This document shows, one piece after another, positions 1 to 6,971 of a stretch of DNA of 16,318 bases. The DNA lies in assembly GCA_964602895.1 (NCBI GenBank), contig CAZRTG010000067.1, forward strand, positions 1-16,318. Reading direction: 5' to 3'. The stretch is from JAWXBM01 sp964602895 (GTDB lineage: Bacteria > Pseudomonadota > Gammaproteobacteria > Xanthomonadales > SZUA-36). The notes below the pieces were generated by a model. That model worked only from the letters and a program-made list of their open reading frames with translations, did not search any database and was not told where the DNA came from. Every line of letters begins with the position of its first letter. Position 1 is the first letter of the stretch. The translations under genes and the position numbers were made by a program.

Positions 1-135
1 CAGCGTGGCTGCCATTGTGCAGGGATGCACCGGTGCCGCGAAGGGCAGGATGCCCGGGAGCGGCCTCCTACATGTGGGAGCGACCCATGGTCGCGATTCA
101 GCCTTATTTGTCGGCAGCGTGGCTGCCTCCTACAT
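1..135. repeat. Cluster of REP-like short palindromes downstream of puuA
   Basis: At least four short perfect hairpins lie head to tail: GTGCA/TGCAC (17-21 and 26-30, 4-nt loop), GGGCA/TGCCC (43-47 and 51-55), GCGACC/GGTCGC (80-85 and 89-94, 3-nt loop) and GGCAGC/GCTGCC (113-118 and 122-127). The sequence of the last hairpin recurs, cut by the window edge, at 1-13. The 11-mer GCCTCCTACAT occurs at 63-73 and again at 125-135, a 62-bp spacing. On the minus strand two units read as TGTAGGAGG or TGTGGGAG followed by a stem, the layout of REP/BIME elements in gammaproteobacteria, which RAYT transposases mobilise. The first stem lies nine bases beyond the puuA stop, so the array may also stabilise or end the 3' end of that mRNA. 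No T-tract of an intrinsic terminator is present. Confidence 0.75.
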
Positions 136-136
136 C

Positions 137-1486
137 TCAGACGTTGAGCAGCAGGAATTCCCTTTCCCAGGAACTGATCACTTTCTGGAACTCGGCGTAC
201 TCTGCCATTTTCACTGCTTTGTAGCACTGCACAAAACGTGGGCCCAGAATATCGATCAGTTCTTCACAGGCATCCAGGTAGCGGAAGCCCTCTTCAATCG
301 TCAAGGGCAAACCATAAGGCAGGTTATGAGCACTGCCAATGACTTCCTCAGTCGGCTGCACCTGATTCTTGATGCCCAAATAGCCCGTGGCCAGCATGGC
401 CGCAATGGCGATATACGGGTTCACATCTGCGCCACTGACCCTGTGCTCAATCCGGCGGTTTTCCGGATCGGAACCGGGAACACGCAATCCCACCGTTCGG
501 TTGTCCTCAGCCCAATGCGGATTGATGGGTGCCGAACCACCCGGCTGCAGTCTACGATAGGAGTTGATATTCGGAGCAAAAAACGGCACTGCGGCGTTCA
601 TGTACTTCTGTTGCCCGCCAATAAACCAATAGAATTTTTCTGAAGGCGTGCCATCTTCATTGCTGAAAATATTCGTACCATCAGCGATACGGACCACACT
701 CTGGTGCACATGCATTGCACTGCCAGGCTCATTCTCATGAGGCTTGGCCATGAAGGTAGCGAAACAGTTGTGATGCAGTGCAGCTTCGCGCACCGTGCGC
801 TTGAATACGAACACCTGATCCGCCAGATCCAGCGCATCGCCATGATGAAAGTTGATCTCCATCTGTGCCGCGCCTTCCTCGTGTATCAACGTATCAATGC
901 CCAATTCCTGTGCTTCGCTGTAGTCGTACATCAATTCAAACAACGGATCGAACTCGTTCACCGCGTCGATACCGTAGGATTTCCGGGCCGTTTCCCTGCG
1001 ACCACTGCGACCGATCGGCGGTTCCAGTGGATAGTCCGGATCCTTGTTCATTTCAGTCAGGAAGAATTCCAGCTCCGGCGCAACTACCGGTGCCCAGCCT
1101 TCATCGCTATACAGCTTGAGTACGGCCTTCAATACATTCCGCGGCGCCATTTGCACCGGTGTGCCATCACGGTAATAACAGTCATGGATGATCTGGGCGG
1201 TGGGCTCGTGCGCCCAGGGCACCAGCCGTACCGTTGCCGGATCAGGAAGAACGTGCATATCCCGCTCGGCCGGATCGACTATGGTTTCGTACAACTCATC
1301 TTCCGGCCAGTCACCGGTCACCGTCTGGCCAAACAGACTTTCCGGTAAGCGTATGCTTTCCTCACGCAGGTACTTGTTGGCCGGAGTGATCTTGCCACGT
1401 GCAATACCCGCAATGTCAGGCACCAGGCATTCAATCTCGGTAATCTGCTTTTCTTTCAACCAGGTTTTTAAATCTTCGAAATTCAT
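137..1486 (-). CDS. puuA: Glutamine synthetase-like gamma-glutamylpolyamine synthetase (PuuA family)
   Basis: The 449-residue product is a complete glutamine synthetase fold protein. Family members of this type ligate glutamate to putrescine or another amine with ATP, the first step of the gamma-glutamylated putrescine pathway in the cytoplasm. Seen in the sequence are the metal ligands in PELE (E138, E140) and AQMEINF (E210), the SAMHVHQS loop (H259), the ATP/phosphate segment EDNRTVGLR (R330, R335) and RRIEHR (E347). The adenylylation-type C-terminus of true GlnA is absent; the protein ends in a short WEREFLLLNV. E. coli PuuA is slightly longer (472 residues). The ATG at 1486 is the natural start, with only a weak purine-rich site before it. 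The agmatinase and PuuR-like genes lie directly upstream on the same strand, which supports putrescine as substrate. Another mono- or diamine (Pseudomonas has several PauA paralogues) cannot be excluded. Confidence 0.88.
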   Translation of the reverse strand: MNFEDLKTWLKEKQITEIECLVPDIAGIARGKITPANKYLREESIRLPESLFGQTVTGDWPEDELYETIVDPAERDMHVLPDPATVRLVPWAHEPTAQIIHDCYYRDGTPVQMAPRNVLKAVLKLYSDEGWAPVVAPELEFFLTEMNKDPDYPLEPPIGRSGRRETARKSYGIDAVNEFDPLFELMYDYSEAQELGIDTLIHEEGAAQMEINFHHGDALDLADQVFVFKRTVREAALHHNCFATFMAKPHENEPGSAMHVHQSVVRIADGTNIFSNEDGTPSEKFYWFIGGQQKYMNAAVPFFAPNINSYRRLQPGGSAPINPHWAEDNRTVGLRVPGSDPENRRIEHRVSGADVNPYIAIAAMLATGYLGIKNQVQPTEEVIGSAHNLPYGLPLTIEEGFRYLDACEELIDILGPRFVQCYKAVKMAEYAEFQKVISSWEREFLLLNV

Positions 1487-1505
1487 GATGTATTTACTCG
1501 TTTTT

Positions 1506-1525
1506 GCCCACCAGGGGCACTGGGC
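1506..1525 (-). other. Inverted repeat in the agmatinase-puuA intergenic gap
   Basis: GCCCA (1506-1510) pairs with TGGGC (1521-1525) across a 10-nt loop. An alternative stem, CCAG (1511-1514) with CTGG (1520-1523), uses overlapping bases, so the two cannot form together. In the transcript the hairpin is followed by A residues rather than U, so it is not an intrinsic terminator. It could influence processing or translation of the downstream puuA, whose start is 20 bases away. The rest of the 98-bp gap (1487-1584) shows nothing else. Confidence 0.3.
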
Positions 1526-1584
1526 GCTGAGTCTGATTTTGCAGCTGCGAATTCAGGTATTCATCGGTCGCTGACGCTGTATGC

Positions 1585-2466
1585 TCAGGCGCGGATGTAA
1601 AGCATTTCCAAGGCCAATGTCGCAGCCGCCAGGGCTGTAACTTCAGCGTTATCATAAGCTGGGGCAACTTCGACTACGTCCATGCCCCTGATGTCCAGTC
1701 CTTTCAGCCCGCGGACAATCTGCAAGGCCCGGTCCGAAGTCAGCCCACCTGCCACGGGCGTACCGGTACCTGGCGCAAAAGCCGGGTCCAGGCAATCGAT
1801 ATCGAAACTCAGGTATACCGGCTGATCGCCAATCACTTCGCGAATACGGCTGATAACCGCAGCTGCCGATTGTTCGTTGACCCAGGACGCATCCAGAACG
1901 GTGAATGGATGATCCTGATAAGTATAACTGGTTCGAATTCCTACCTGTACGGAATATTCCGGCAACAGCAAGCCTTCCTGCACCGCATGATAAAACATGG
2001 CGCCATGATCGAAAGCAGTGCCATCGCTGGCGGTATCGGTATGTGCATCGAAATGCAGCAGGGCTAACGGGCCGTGCTTTTTTGCATGCGCCCGTAGCAG
2101 CGGCAGACTGACATAATGATCGCCACCAAAACTCAATACGGTTTTACCCTTGTCCAGCAATTCCTCGGCACGTGTCTGAATGGCGTCACTGGCGGCTTGT
2201 GGCTCGCTGTAAGGAAAATCCACATCACCGCCGTCAGCCAGTTGCAGGCGATCACCCAACACAAAATCCCAGGGCCAGCGCGGGCAATCCCACACCAGGT
2301 TGGCGGAAGCCTGACGAATGGCACCCGGTCCGGAACGTGTTCCGGCACGACCGGATGTACCCATGTCGAAGGGAATGCCGATTACCACCACATCGGCTTG
2401 CGGGCATTCACGAAACCACGGTGCCTCCATGAAGCTGAACGGGTTTCGGTATATCGCGGTGCTCAT
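1585..2466 (-). CDS. speB: Agmatinase / ureohydrolase
   Basis: With the ATG at 2466 the product has 293 residues, close to the 306 of E. coli SpeB. Agmatinase hydrolyses agmatine to putrescine and urea with a binuclear manganese centre. All ligands are present: H117 in GGDH, the DAHTD run (D140, H142, D144), and SFDIDCLDP (D222, D224), the classic ureohydrolase signature. An in-frame start at 2508 exists, but it would overlap the preceding gene. The ATG at 2466 has an AAGGA site nine bases upstream and sits 16 bp after the regulator's stop, so it is preferred. The product putrescine is the expected substrate of the puuA-like enzyme next downstream. Guanidinobutyrase or another guanidino-hydrolase is an alternative, because family members with different substrates share the metal motifs. 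Confidence 0.88.
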   Translation of the reverse strand: MSTAIYRNPFSFMEAPWFRECPQADVVVIGIPFDMGTSGRAGTRSGPGAIRQASANLVWDCPRWPWDFVLGDRLQLADGGDVDFPYSEPQAASDAIQTRAEELLDKGKTVLSFGGDHYVSLPLLRAHAKKHGPLALLHFDAHTDTASDGTAFDHGAMFYHAVQEGLLLPEYSVQVGIRTSYTYQDHPFTVLDASWVNEQSAAAVISRIREVIGDQPVYLSFDIDCLDPAFAPGTGTPVAGGLTSDRALQIVRGLKGLDIRGMDVVEVAPAYDNAEVTALAAATLALEMLYIRA

Positions 2467-2482
2467 CGGTTTGATTCCTTGA

Positions 2483-3031
2483 TCATATGGTCGGTGGCGA
2501 ATTGGCACTGATCAGTCGTGCCGGCACATCGCCGGTGTTACGAAATCGATGCGGCAAATGACTCTCAAAATAATAGGAATCGCCAACACCGAGCGTCCAG
2601 GTTTTACCGGCAACGGTCAGCTCCAATTCACCAGCGATGATCACCCCACCCTCTTCGCCAACATGCGTCAGCAGGTCCTCGCCGGTATCTGCTCCAGGTG
2701 CATAAACTTCGTTGAGTATGGACATGGCACGATCAGGCCGGGTGGCTGCTACCAGTCGAAACTCGATTCCGCCTGTGCCCATGTCCGGTTGTTCCGAGGC
2801 ACGAAAAACCACTTCTTCCTGATGGCTCAGGTCGCGCGTGAAGAATTCTGCCAGGGTTAAGGGAAACGCGCTCAGGATTTTTTGCAGCGAGCCCACCGAC
2901 GGGCTAGCACGGCCTTGTTCGATCAACGACACCATGCCATTGGTTACACCGGCACGCTTGGCCAGCTCGCGTTGACTCAATCCAAAAGCCGTGCGAGCAG
3001 CCTTCAGCCTTTTGCCAACGTCTTCACTCAT
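2483..3031 (-). CDS. puuR: XRE-cupin transcriptional regulator (PuuR-like)
   Basis: The 182-residue protein has an N-terminal XRE-type helix-turn-helix (about residues 7-62, including LSQRELAKRAGVTNGMVSLI) and a C-terminal cupin barrel (about 110-178, with GVIIAGELELTV and the HRFRNTG strand). This is the architecture and size of E. coli PuuR (185 residues), which represses putrescine catabolism and is released by putrescine. The frame is open to a TTG at 3061, but the ATG at 3031 has an AGGTGG stretch just upstream and gives the usual family N-terminus. The gene lies first in a tight regulator-agmatinase-puuA array (16 bp to agmatinase), so autoregulation of the whole set is likely. Other XRE-cupin proteins respond to different small molecules, so the polyamine assignment rests mainly on the neighbours. 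Confidence 0.8.
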   Translation of the reverse strand: MSEDVGKRLKAARTAFGLSQRELAKRAGVTNGMVSLIEQGRASPSVGSLQKILSAFPLTLAEFFTRDLSHQEEVVFRASEQPDMGTGGIEFRLVAATRPDRAMSILNEVYAPGADTGEDLLTHVGEEGGVIIAGELELTVAGKTWTLGVGDSYYFESHLPHRFRNTGDVPARLISANSPPTI

Positions 3032-3156
3032 CAATCCACCTACCTTGAAAGCTCTGTTCAATAAAATAAACAGCTGGGTGGCACTTTAAACCAAGTCAGC
3101 AGATGTCAGCAAGGTCTGGATGAACCTGTAATGCTGTCAGCGCCTGCTTCTGTCGC

Positions 3157-4275
3157 TTATTGTGCCAGTGCCGCCAATGGCGGAACGTAGTCATAACCCA
3201 GGTCACGGGCAACATCGGGGTAGGTAACCATGCCGCGACATACATTCAATCCCGCCAGCAAATGCGGGTTATCCAGCATGGCTTGCCGGGCACCTTTATC
3301 TGCAATGGCCTGGACAAAAGGCAAGGTGGCATTGTTCAGGGCAAAAGTGGATGTACGTGGCACTGCACCCGGCATATTGGCCACACAATAGTGCAAAATC
3401 CCGTCCACCACGAAAGTCGGTTCGGCGTGTGTGGTCGCATGCGAGGTCTCGAAGCAACCACCCTGATCAATGGCAACGTCAACCAGCACCGAGCCCGGCT
3501 TCATAATGGAAAGATGCGCTCGTGTCACCAGTTTGGGTGCTGCAGCGCCAGGTACCAGCACACCTCCGATCACCAGGTCTGCATCCTTCAGGTGACGCTC
3601 AATGGCATCTGCGTTGGAATGTACGGTTTCAATCGAGTTGGAGAAAATGGAATCCAGAAAGCGTATCGCGCGGGTGCTACGGTCCAGCACAACAACGCGA
3701 GCACCCAGGCCCACTGCCATTTTTGCAGCATTCAAACCCACTGTGCCACCACCAATGATAACCACTTTGGCTGGCTCAACACCGGGTACACCACCCAGCA
3801 GAATGCCCGATCCGCCATGGGCTGTTTCGAGACACCAGGCCCCGGCCTGAACGGACAAGCGCCCGGCCACTTCAGACATGGGTGCCAACAAGGGCAATCC
3901 ACCCTGTGTGTCGGTAACGGTTTCATAGGCGATGCAGGTGGCACCGCTGTTAACCAGGTCTACGGCTTGAGGAGCATCGGCAGCCAGATGCAAATAGGTG
4001 AACAGCGTGTGGTCTGACTTCAGCATGGCGCGTTCGGCCGCTTGCGGTTCCTTGACCTTGACGACCAATTCGACGGTATCAAAAATGCTGGCAGCATCGG
4101 GCAGAATGGTCGCACCGGCTACTGCGTAATCCTCATCCAGCATGCCTATGCCTTCACCCGCCGTGGACTCCACGAATACCTCGTGCCCTCGCAATGAAAG
4201 TTCGCGCACTGAAGCCGGCTCAAGACCTACACGATACTCATGATTCTTGATTTCCTTGGGCACACCGATTTTCAT
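3157..4275 (-). CDS. ald: Alanine dehydrogenase
   Basis: The 372-residue product matches the usual length of NAD-dependent L-alanine dehydrogenase, which reversibly deaminates alanine to pyruvate and ammonia. Every expected active-site residue falls at the canonical number: R15 in the EYRVGLEP segment, K75 in VKVKEP, H96 in YLHLA and D270 in AIDQGG. The Rossmann fingerprint IGGGTVG lies at 174-180. An upstream extension of 48 codons is open, but the family begins at MKIGVPKEIK. The ATG at 4275 has GGAG seven bases ahead, so that start is chosen. The gene is 125 bp upstream of the puuR-like gene on the same strand. It may feed amino nitrogen and carbon metabolism alongside the polyamine module, although a shared transcript is not proven. 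A divergent lrp remnant lies over its promoter region. Confidence 0.96.
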   Translation of the reverse strand: MKIGVPKEIKNHEYRVGLEPASVRELSLRGHEVFVESTAGEGIGMLDEDYAVAGATILPDAASIFDTVELVVKVKEPQAAERAMLKSDHTLFTYLHLAADAPQAVDLVNSGATCIAYETVTDTQGGLPLLAPMSEVAGRLSVQAGAWCLETAHGGSGILLGGVPGVEPAKVVIIGGGTVGLNAAKMAVGLGARVVVLDRSTRAIRFLDSIFSNSIETVHSNADAIERHLKDADLVIGGVLVPGAAAPKLVTRAHLSIMKPGSVLVDVAIDQGGCFETSHATTHAEPTFVVDGILHYCVANMPGAVPRTSTFALNNATLPFVQAIADKGARQAMLDNPHLLAGLNVCRGMVTYPDVARDLGYDYVPPLAALAQ

Positions 4276-4310
4276 TCGGAAACTCCAGTTAGGCTGTTTC
4301 GCTGATTTTA

Positions 4311-4338
4311 AATATATACTTATGCTATTGCACGTAAA
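4311..4338 (-). promoter_or_regulatory. Candidate sigma70 promoter for ald
   Basis: On the minus strand TTTACG (4338-4333, 4/6 to consensus) is followed after 16 bp by TATATT (4316-4311, 5/6). The -10 lies 35 bases before the ald start. The surrounding stretch is the most AT-rich of the neighbourhood. It overlaps the beginning of the decayed lrp reading frame. Confidence 0.35.
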
Positions 4339-4467
4339 GTAAACCTGACCCCAACACCGTGTCTGGAGCGGGTCAAGCGCCTGGAGCACGACGGATACAT
4401 CACGGGTTATCACGCCCATTTGTCGCCTGAACGGATGGGAGCCTGCTTGATAACAGATAGTGCTTGA
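4312..4467 (+). pseudogene. Remnant of an Lrp/AsnC-family regulator gene
   Basis: The plus-strand frame between the stop at 4309 and the TGA at 4465 encodes 51 residues with no ATG or GTG at its beginning. Its core, at about 4333-4452, reads VNLTPTPCLERVKRLEHDGY followed by ITGYHAHLSPERMGACLI. This matches the recognition helix and hinge of Lrp (E. coli Lrp has GLSPTPCLERVRRLERQGFI then QGYTALL). The first two helices of the DNA-binding domain and the whole C-terminal RAM ligand-binding domain are missing. Lrp-family regulators are commonly divergent to ald (AldR, Lrp), so this is most simply an lrp paralogue decayed in place by deletions at both ends. It has no ribosome site or start codon, so it is unlikely to be translated. 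Confidence 0.85.
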
Positions 4468-4493
4468 CCAGCCCGACCCCGGAGATCTAGCCT

Positions 4494-5420
4494 GTGCCCC
4501 CTATGACCACTCTGATTCTGCATCACGATGAATGCCTGAACCACGATCCGGGCACCATGCACCCGGAATCCACTCAGCGCTTACGTACCGTATTGGAAGC
4601 ACTGGAAAACCTGCCTGGAACAGAAAAATTACCAGCCCCACTGGCCAGTACCGGGCAAATAACCCTCGTTCACCCATTGGACTATTGGCAAGGCATTGTT
4701 GAAGCCGAGCCGGAGGACGGGCGGGTGATGCTGGACCAGGATACGATTCTTTCACCCGGATCGGTAAATGCGGCCTTGCGTGCCAGCGGAGCTGCCTGTT
4801 TTGCAGTAGACCAGATCTTTACCGGGCAGGCACGCAATGCATTTTGTGCGGTCAGGCCACCCGGCCACCATGCAGAGGCCAGTCGGGCGATGGGATTTTG
4901 TCTGTTGAATCATGTGGCCATTGCAGCCAGACACGCACAGGCCACGCACGGCGCCGGCAAAGTGGCGATTCTGGACTTTGATGTACATCACGGTAATGGC
5001 ACACAGGCCATTTTTGAGGCTGACCCAAGCGTTTTCTATATTTCCAGCCACCAGGATCCGCTTTGGCCAGGTACTGGCCATAGCGATGAAACCGGCTGTG
5101 GCAATATCCTCAACCTGCCACTGCCAGAAGGCTCGGGCAGCACCGAATTCCGACACGCCTGGACAACGCTGGGTCTTCCCGCATTGCGTGCATTTGCCCC
5201 GGACCTGATTCTGATCTCTGCAGGTTTCGATGCACATGAGGCTGATCCACTGGCGAACCTGAATCTGCAATTCGATGATTACTACTGGATCACTCGTGAA
5301 ATTTGCGATTACGCCGCGCAGGCCTGTGGAGGTCGTGTGGTTTCGGTATTGGAAGGTGGTTACAACCTGGATGCGTTGGGGCCCTCTGCCCGGGCTCATG
5401 TGTTGGCACTTACAGCATGA
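4494..5420 (+). CDS. Histone deacetylase-family zinc amidohydrolase
   Basis: The 308-residue protein is a full-length member of the arginase/deacetylase-fold HDAC family, which removes acyl groups from amines. The catalytic pair H125-H126 (RPPGHH), the zinc ligands D163 and H165 (DFDVHHGNG) and D246 (SAGFDAHEADP), and the transition-state tyrosine Y290 (LEGGY) are all present. The start is a GTG at 4494 with GGAG nine bases ahead; an ATG three codons in (4503) would leave an overlong spacer. Bacterial members include acetylpolyamine amidohydrolases and AcuC. The polyamine genes nearby make an acylated polyamine a reasonable substrate, but this is inference from context. Just 36 bp separate it from the dioxygenase gene downstream, so co-transcription is likely. 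Confidence 0.9.
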   Translation: MPPMTTLILHHDECLNHDPGTMHPESTQRLRTVLEALENLPGTEKLPAPLASTGQITLVHPLDYWQGIVEAEPEDGRVMLDQDTILSPGSVNAALRASGAACFAVDQIFTGQARNAFCAVRPPGHHAEASRAMGFCLLNHVAIAARHAQATHGAGKVAILDFDVHHGNGTQAIFEADPSVFYISSHQDPLWPGTGHSDETGCGNILNLPLPEGSGSTEFRHAWTTLGLPALRAFAPDLILISAGFDAHEADPLANLNLQFDDYYWITREICDYAAQACGGRVVSVLEGGYNLDALGPSARAHVLALTA

Positions 5421-5456
5421 TCTCAACCTGCGGGTGACCCAATAAATTCATTCACC

Positions 5457-6404
5457 ATGAAGCCATACCCAGCTACTGGCACCAGGATTTTTACTTTACA
5501 GGCACAGGAAAGCAGCGATCTGTTACGGGTCGACACCGTGGCAGTCATGCAGGCGCTGCGGGAATCAGGGGCCGTATTGCTGCGTGGTTTCAGCACTAGC
5601 CTGTCCGGGTTTCAGCAATTTACCGAAAAGTTCTGTGACAGATTTCACCAGGTGGGCACTCGAAGGGCAGTAGACGACCGGAACAGCGATGGCCACACCT
5701 CCGAAGTGCCACGTCGCAACTTCAACCTGTTCGTCCACAGCGAGGGCACCTATCGCCCCAATCCACCACCTCCCGAACTGTGCTTTTTCAACTGTGTTCT
5801 GCCCGCAGCTACCGGTGGCGGCGAGACCCTGCTGGCAGATGGTGTTCATTTTCTTGGGATGTTGCCTGACGATTTATGCCAGCGTTTTGAACAACAAGGC
5901 ATCATTTACCAGGCGCTGTGGGATACAGCACGCTGGCAGACTGAATTCCAGTTGCAGCGACGGGAGCAGCTGAATGAGTTTCTGCGCAAATTTCCTGGCT
6001 GCAGTTACCGGATGCAAGATGATGAAATAGCGATACGGTGCCGGGTGGCTGCAATACAAACCAGTCTCGGCGGATTACCTGCCTTCGCCAATGGTCTTTT
6101 GGCACATTTGCCCGCCATCACTCATCCGCGTTGGCAGAACACCCTCACTTACAGCAAGTCTACCAACCGGATATTTTTCGGCGACGGAGAAGAAATTGGC
6201 ACAGCAGTGATCGATTCGTTGATTGACATCCAGGATGAAATTGCGCTGGCACACAGCTGGCAAGCAGACGATCTGTTGATCCTGGATAACAAACGCTTCA
6301 TGCATGGCAGGCTGATGACCAAAGGCGATTGCGAACGGCAAATACGCAGCCGATTTGGCCAACTCGGACCTGAATTCAGCAAAAGACCAGGAAAGCAGAC
6401 TTAA
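5457..6404 (+). CDS. TauD/TfdA-family Fe(II)/2-oxoglutarate dioxygenase (SyrP-like)
   Basis: The 315-residue protein carries the iron-binding facial triad as H94-x-E96 (FVHSEGTY) and distal H283 (DNKRFMHGR), with arginines at 294-299 suited to bind 2-oxoglutarate. The stretches GGGETLLADG and FFGDGEEIG, and WQADDLLILDN before the distal histidine, resemble SyrP-type TauD proteins, which hydroxylate amino-acid or carrier-bound substrates in natural-product pathways. The HxE rather than HxD ligand pair is an accepted variant and argues for hydroxylation rather than halogenation. The ATG at 5457 lacks a clear ribosome site. Its TAA stop (6402-6404) shares bases with the stop of the convergent hotdog-like gene. 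The substrate cannot be told from sequence. Confidence 0.85.
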   Translation: MKPYPATGTRIFTLQAQESSDLLRVDTVAVMQALRESGAVLLRGFSTSLSGFQQFTEKFCDRFHQVGTRRAVDDRNSDGHTSEVPRRNFNLFVHSEGTYRPNPPPPELCFFNCVLPAATGGGETLLADGVHFLGMLPDDLCQRFEQQGIIYQALWDTARWQTEFQLQRREQLNEFLRKFPGCSYRMQDDEIAIRCRVAAIQTSLGGLPAFANGLLAHLPAITHPRWQNTLTYSKSTNRIFFGDGEEIGTAVIDSLIDIQDEIALAHSWQADDLLILDNKRFMHGRLMTKGDCERQIRSRFGQLGPEFSKRPGKQT

Positions 6405-6865
6405 CGCAACATACCCTTGAGTGTAGCGATGAATAAGCCACCCTTATCATCCGTCATGCGGCAAATGACCTTGCCCACCAGGCTATCCCCCGCCCAGCGC
6501 TGCGACACCATGTCCATTTCAACCTGGATATTGTCAGTCTGACGGATGACGTTGCGGTAATTGAAATGACATTCACGCATCCAGGATTCGCGACACTTGA
6601 CCCTATGGCCCGCCGTAACGTGCAGGTGAATATTCGCCAGTTGGGCAAGGATTTCCTGGGTACAGAATATGGTGAGATGGAACCCCCCGGGGTCGGTTGG
6701 GGAGATGAAAGTAGACGTCATCCTCACGGTAGCCGTGAGCAGCGTTCCGGTGAATTGAATGGTTTGGATTTCCCAGGCTTCCTGCTTGATGCCCTGGTCG
6801 ATGTATACCGACGACAGAGCCGCAATTTCAGCCCGGCTGAGCTTCAGATCAAGGTCTTTTTTCAT
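6401..6865 (-). CDS. Probable hotdog-fold protein, FcoT-like acyl thioesterase family
   Basis: The 154-residue protein has no signal peptide or membrane segment. Its plan fits a single hotdog domain: a long buried helix at about 60-82 (GGFHLTIFCTQEILAQLANI) followed by alternating beta strands, with RECHFNYRNVIRQTDNIQVE at 97-115 and a closing GGLFIATLKGM. By recall, the order of these elements resembles the FcoT family (Rv0098 of Mycobacterium tuberculosis), which acts on long-chain acyl-CoA or acyl-carrier substrates. Resemblance is judged by eye only. The gene is divergent from the P450 (106 bp) and convergent, with overlapping TAA stops, to the TauD-like dioxygenase. The ATG at 6865 has only a weak ribosome site. 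A different hotdog subfamily, such as a dehydratase-like one, remains possible. Confidence 0.6.
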   Translation of the reverse strand: MKKDLDLKLSRAEIAALSSVYIDQGIKQEAWEIQTIQFTGTLLTATVRMTSTFISPTDPGGFHLTIFCTQEILAQLANIHLHVTAGHRVKCRESWMRECHFNYRNVIRQTDNIQVEMDMVSQRWAGDSLVGKVICRMTDDKGGLFIATLKGMLR

Positions 6866-6931
6866 AGTAATTTTTCGTAAACAGGAATTGCTCCAGCCAA
6901 CAAAAGGGCAGGATGAAATTAAAGCACAGAC

Positions 6932-6937
6932 ATTATA
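6932..6937 (-). promoter_or_regulatory. Candidate -10 element for the hotdog-like gene
   Basis: A perfect TATAAT lies on the minus strand 66 bases before the ATG at 6865. No good -35 hexamer is found at 15-19 bp; the best positions read CTGGAT or CCTGGA. The 106-bp divergent gap (6866-6971) must also hold the P450 promoter, for which no convincing hexamers are seen. Confidence 0.25.
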
Positions 6938-6971
6938 GGCTAGCCCAACTGTAATCCAGGTAACAAACCAG

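Noticed and set aside
1..135. CRISPR array
   Set aside because: The repeats are short palindromes with unequal spacing and different stems, not identical repeats with unique spacers, and there are no cas genes.
5..643. 212-codon plus-strand frame over the 3' end of puuA
   Set aside because: It begins in the repeat array and then runs antisense to the conserved C-terminal half of PuuA. No ribosome site, no recognisable domain.
1506..1525. Rho-independent terminator after the agmatinase gene
   Set aside because: The stem is only 5 bp and is followed by A residues, not a T-tract, on the transcribed strand.
3160..4017. 285-codon plus-strand frame antisense to ald
   Set aside because: It is the mirror of a fully conserved alanine dehydrogenase; its product is rich in H, C, Q and G without any family motif.
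4276..4419. 48-codon N-terminal extension of ald
   Set aside because: The family starts at MKIGVPKEIK and a good ribosome site precedes that ATG. The extension also lies antisense to the lrp remnant.
4752..5426. 224-codon minus-strand frame within the HDAC-like gene
   Set aside because: All catalytic motifs are on the plus strand; the antisense product shows no domain.
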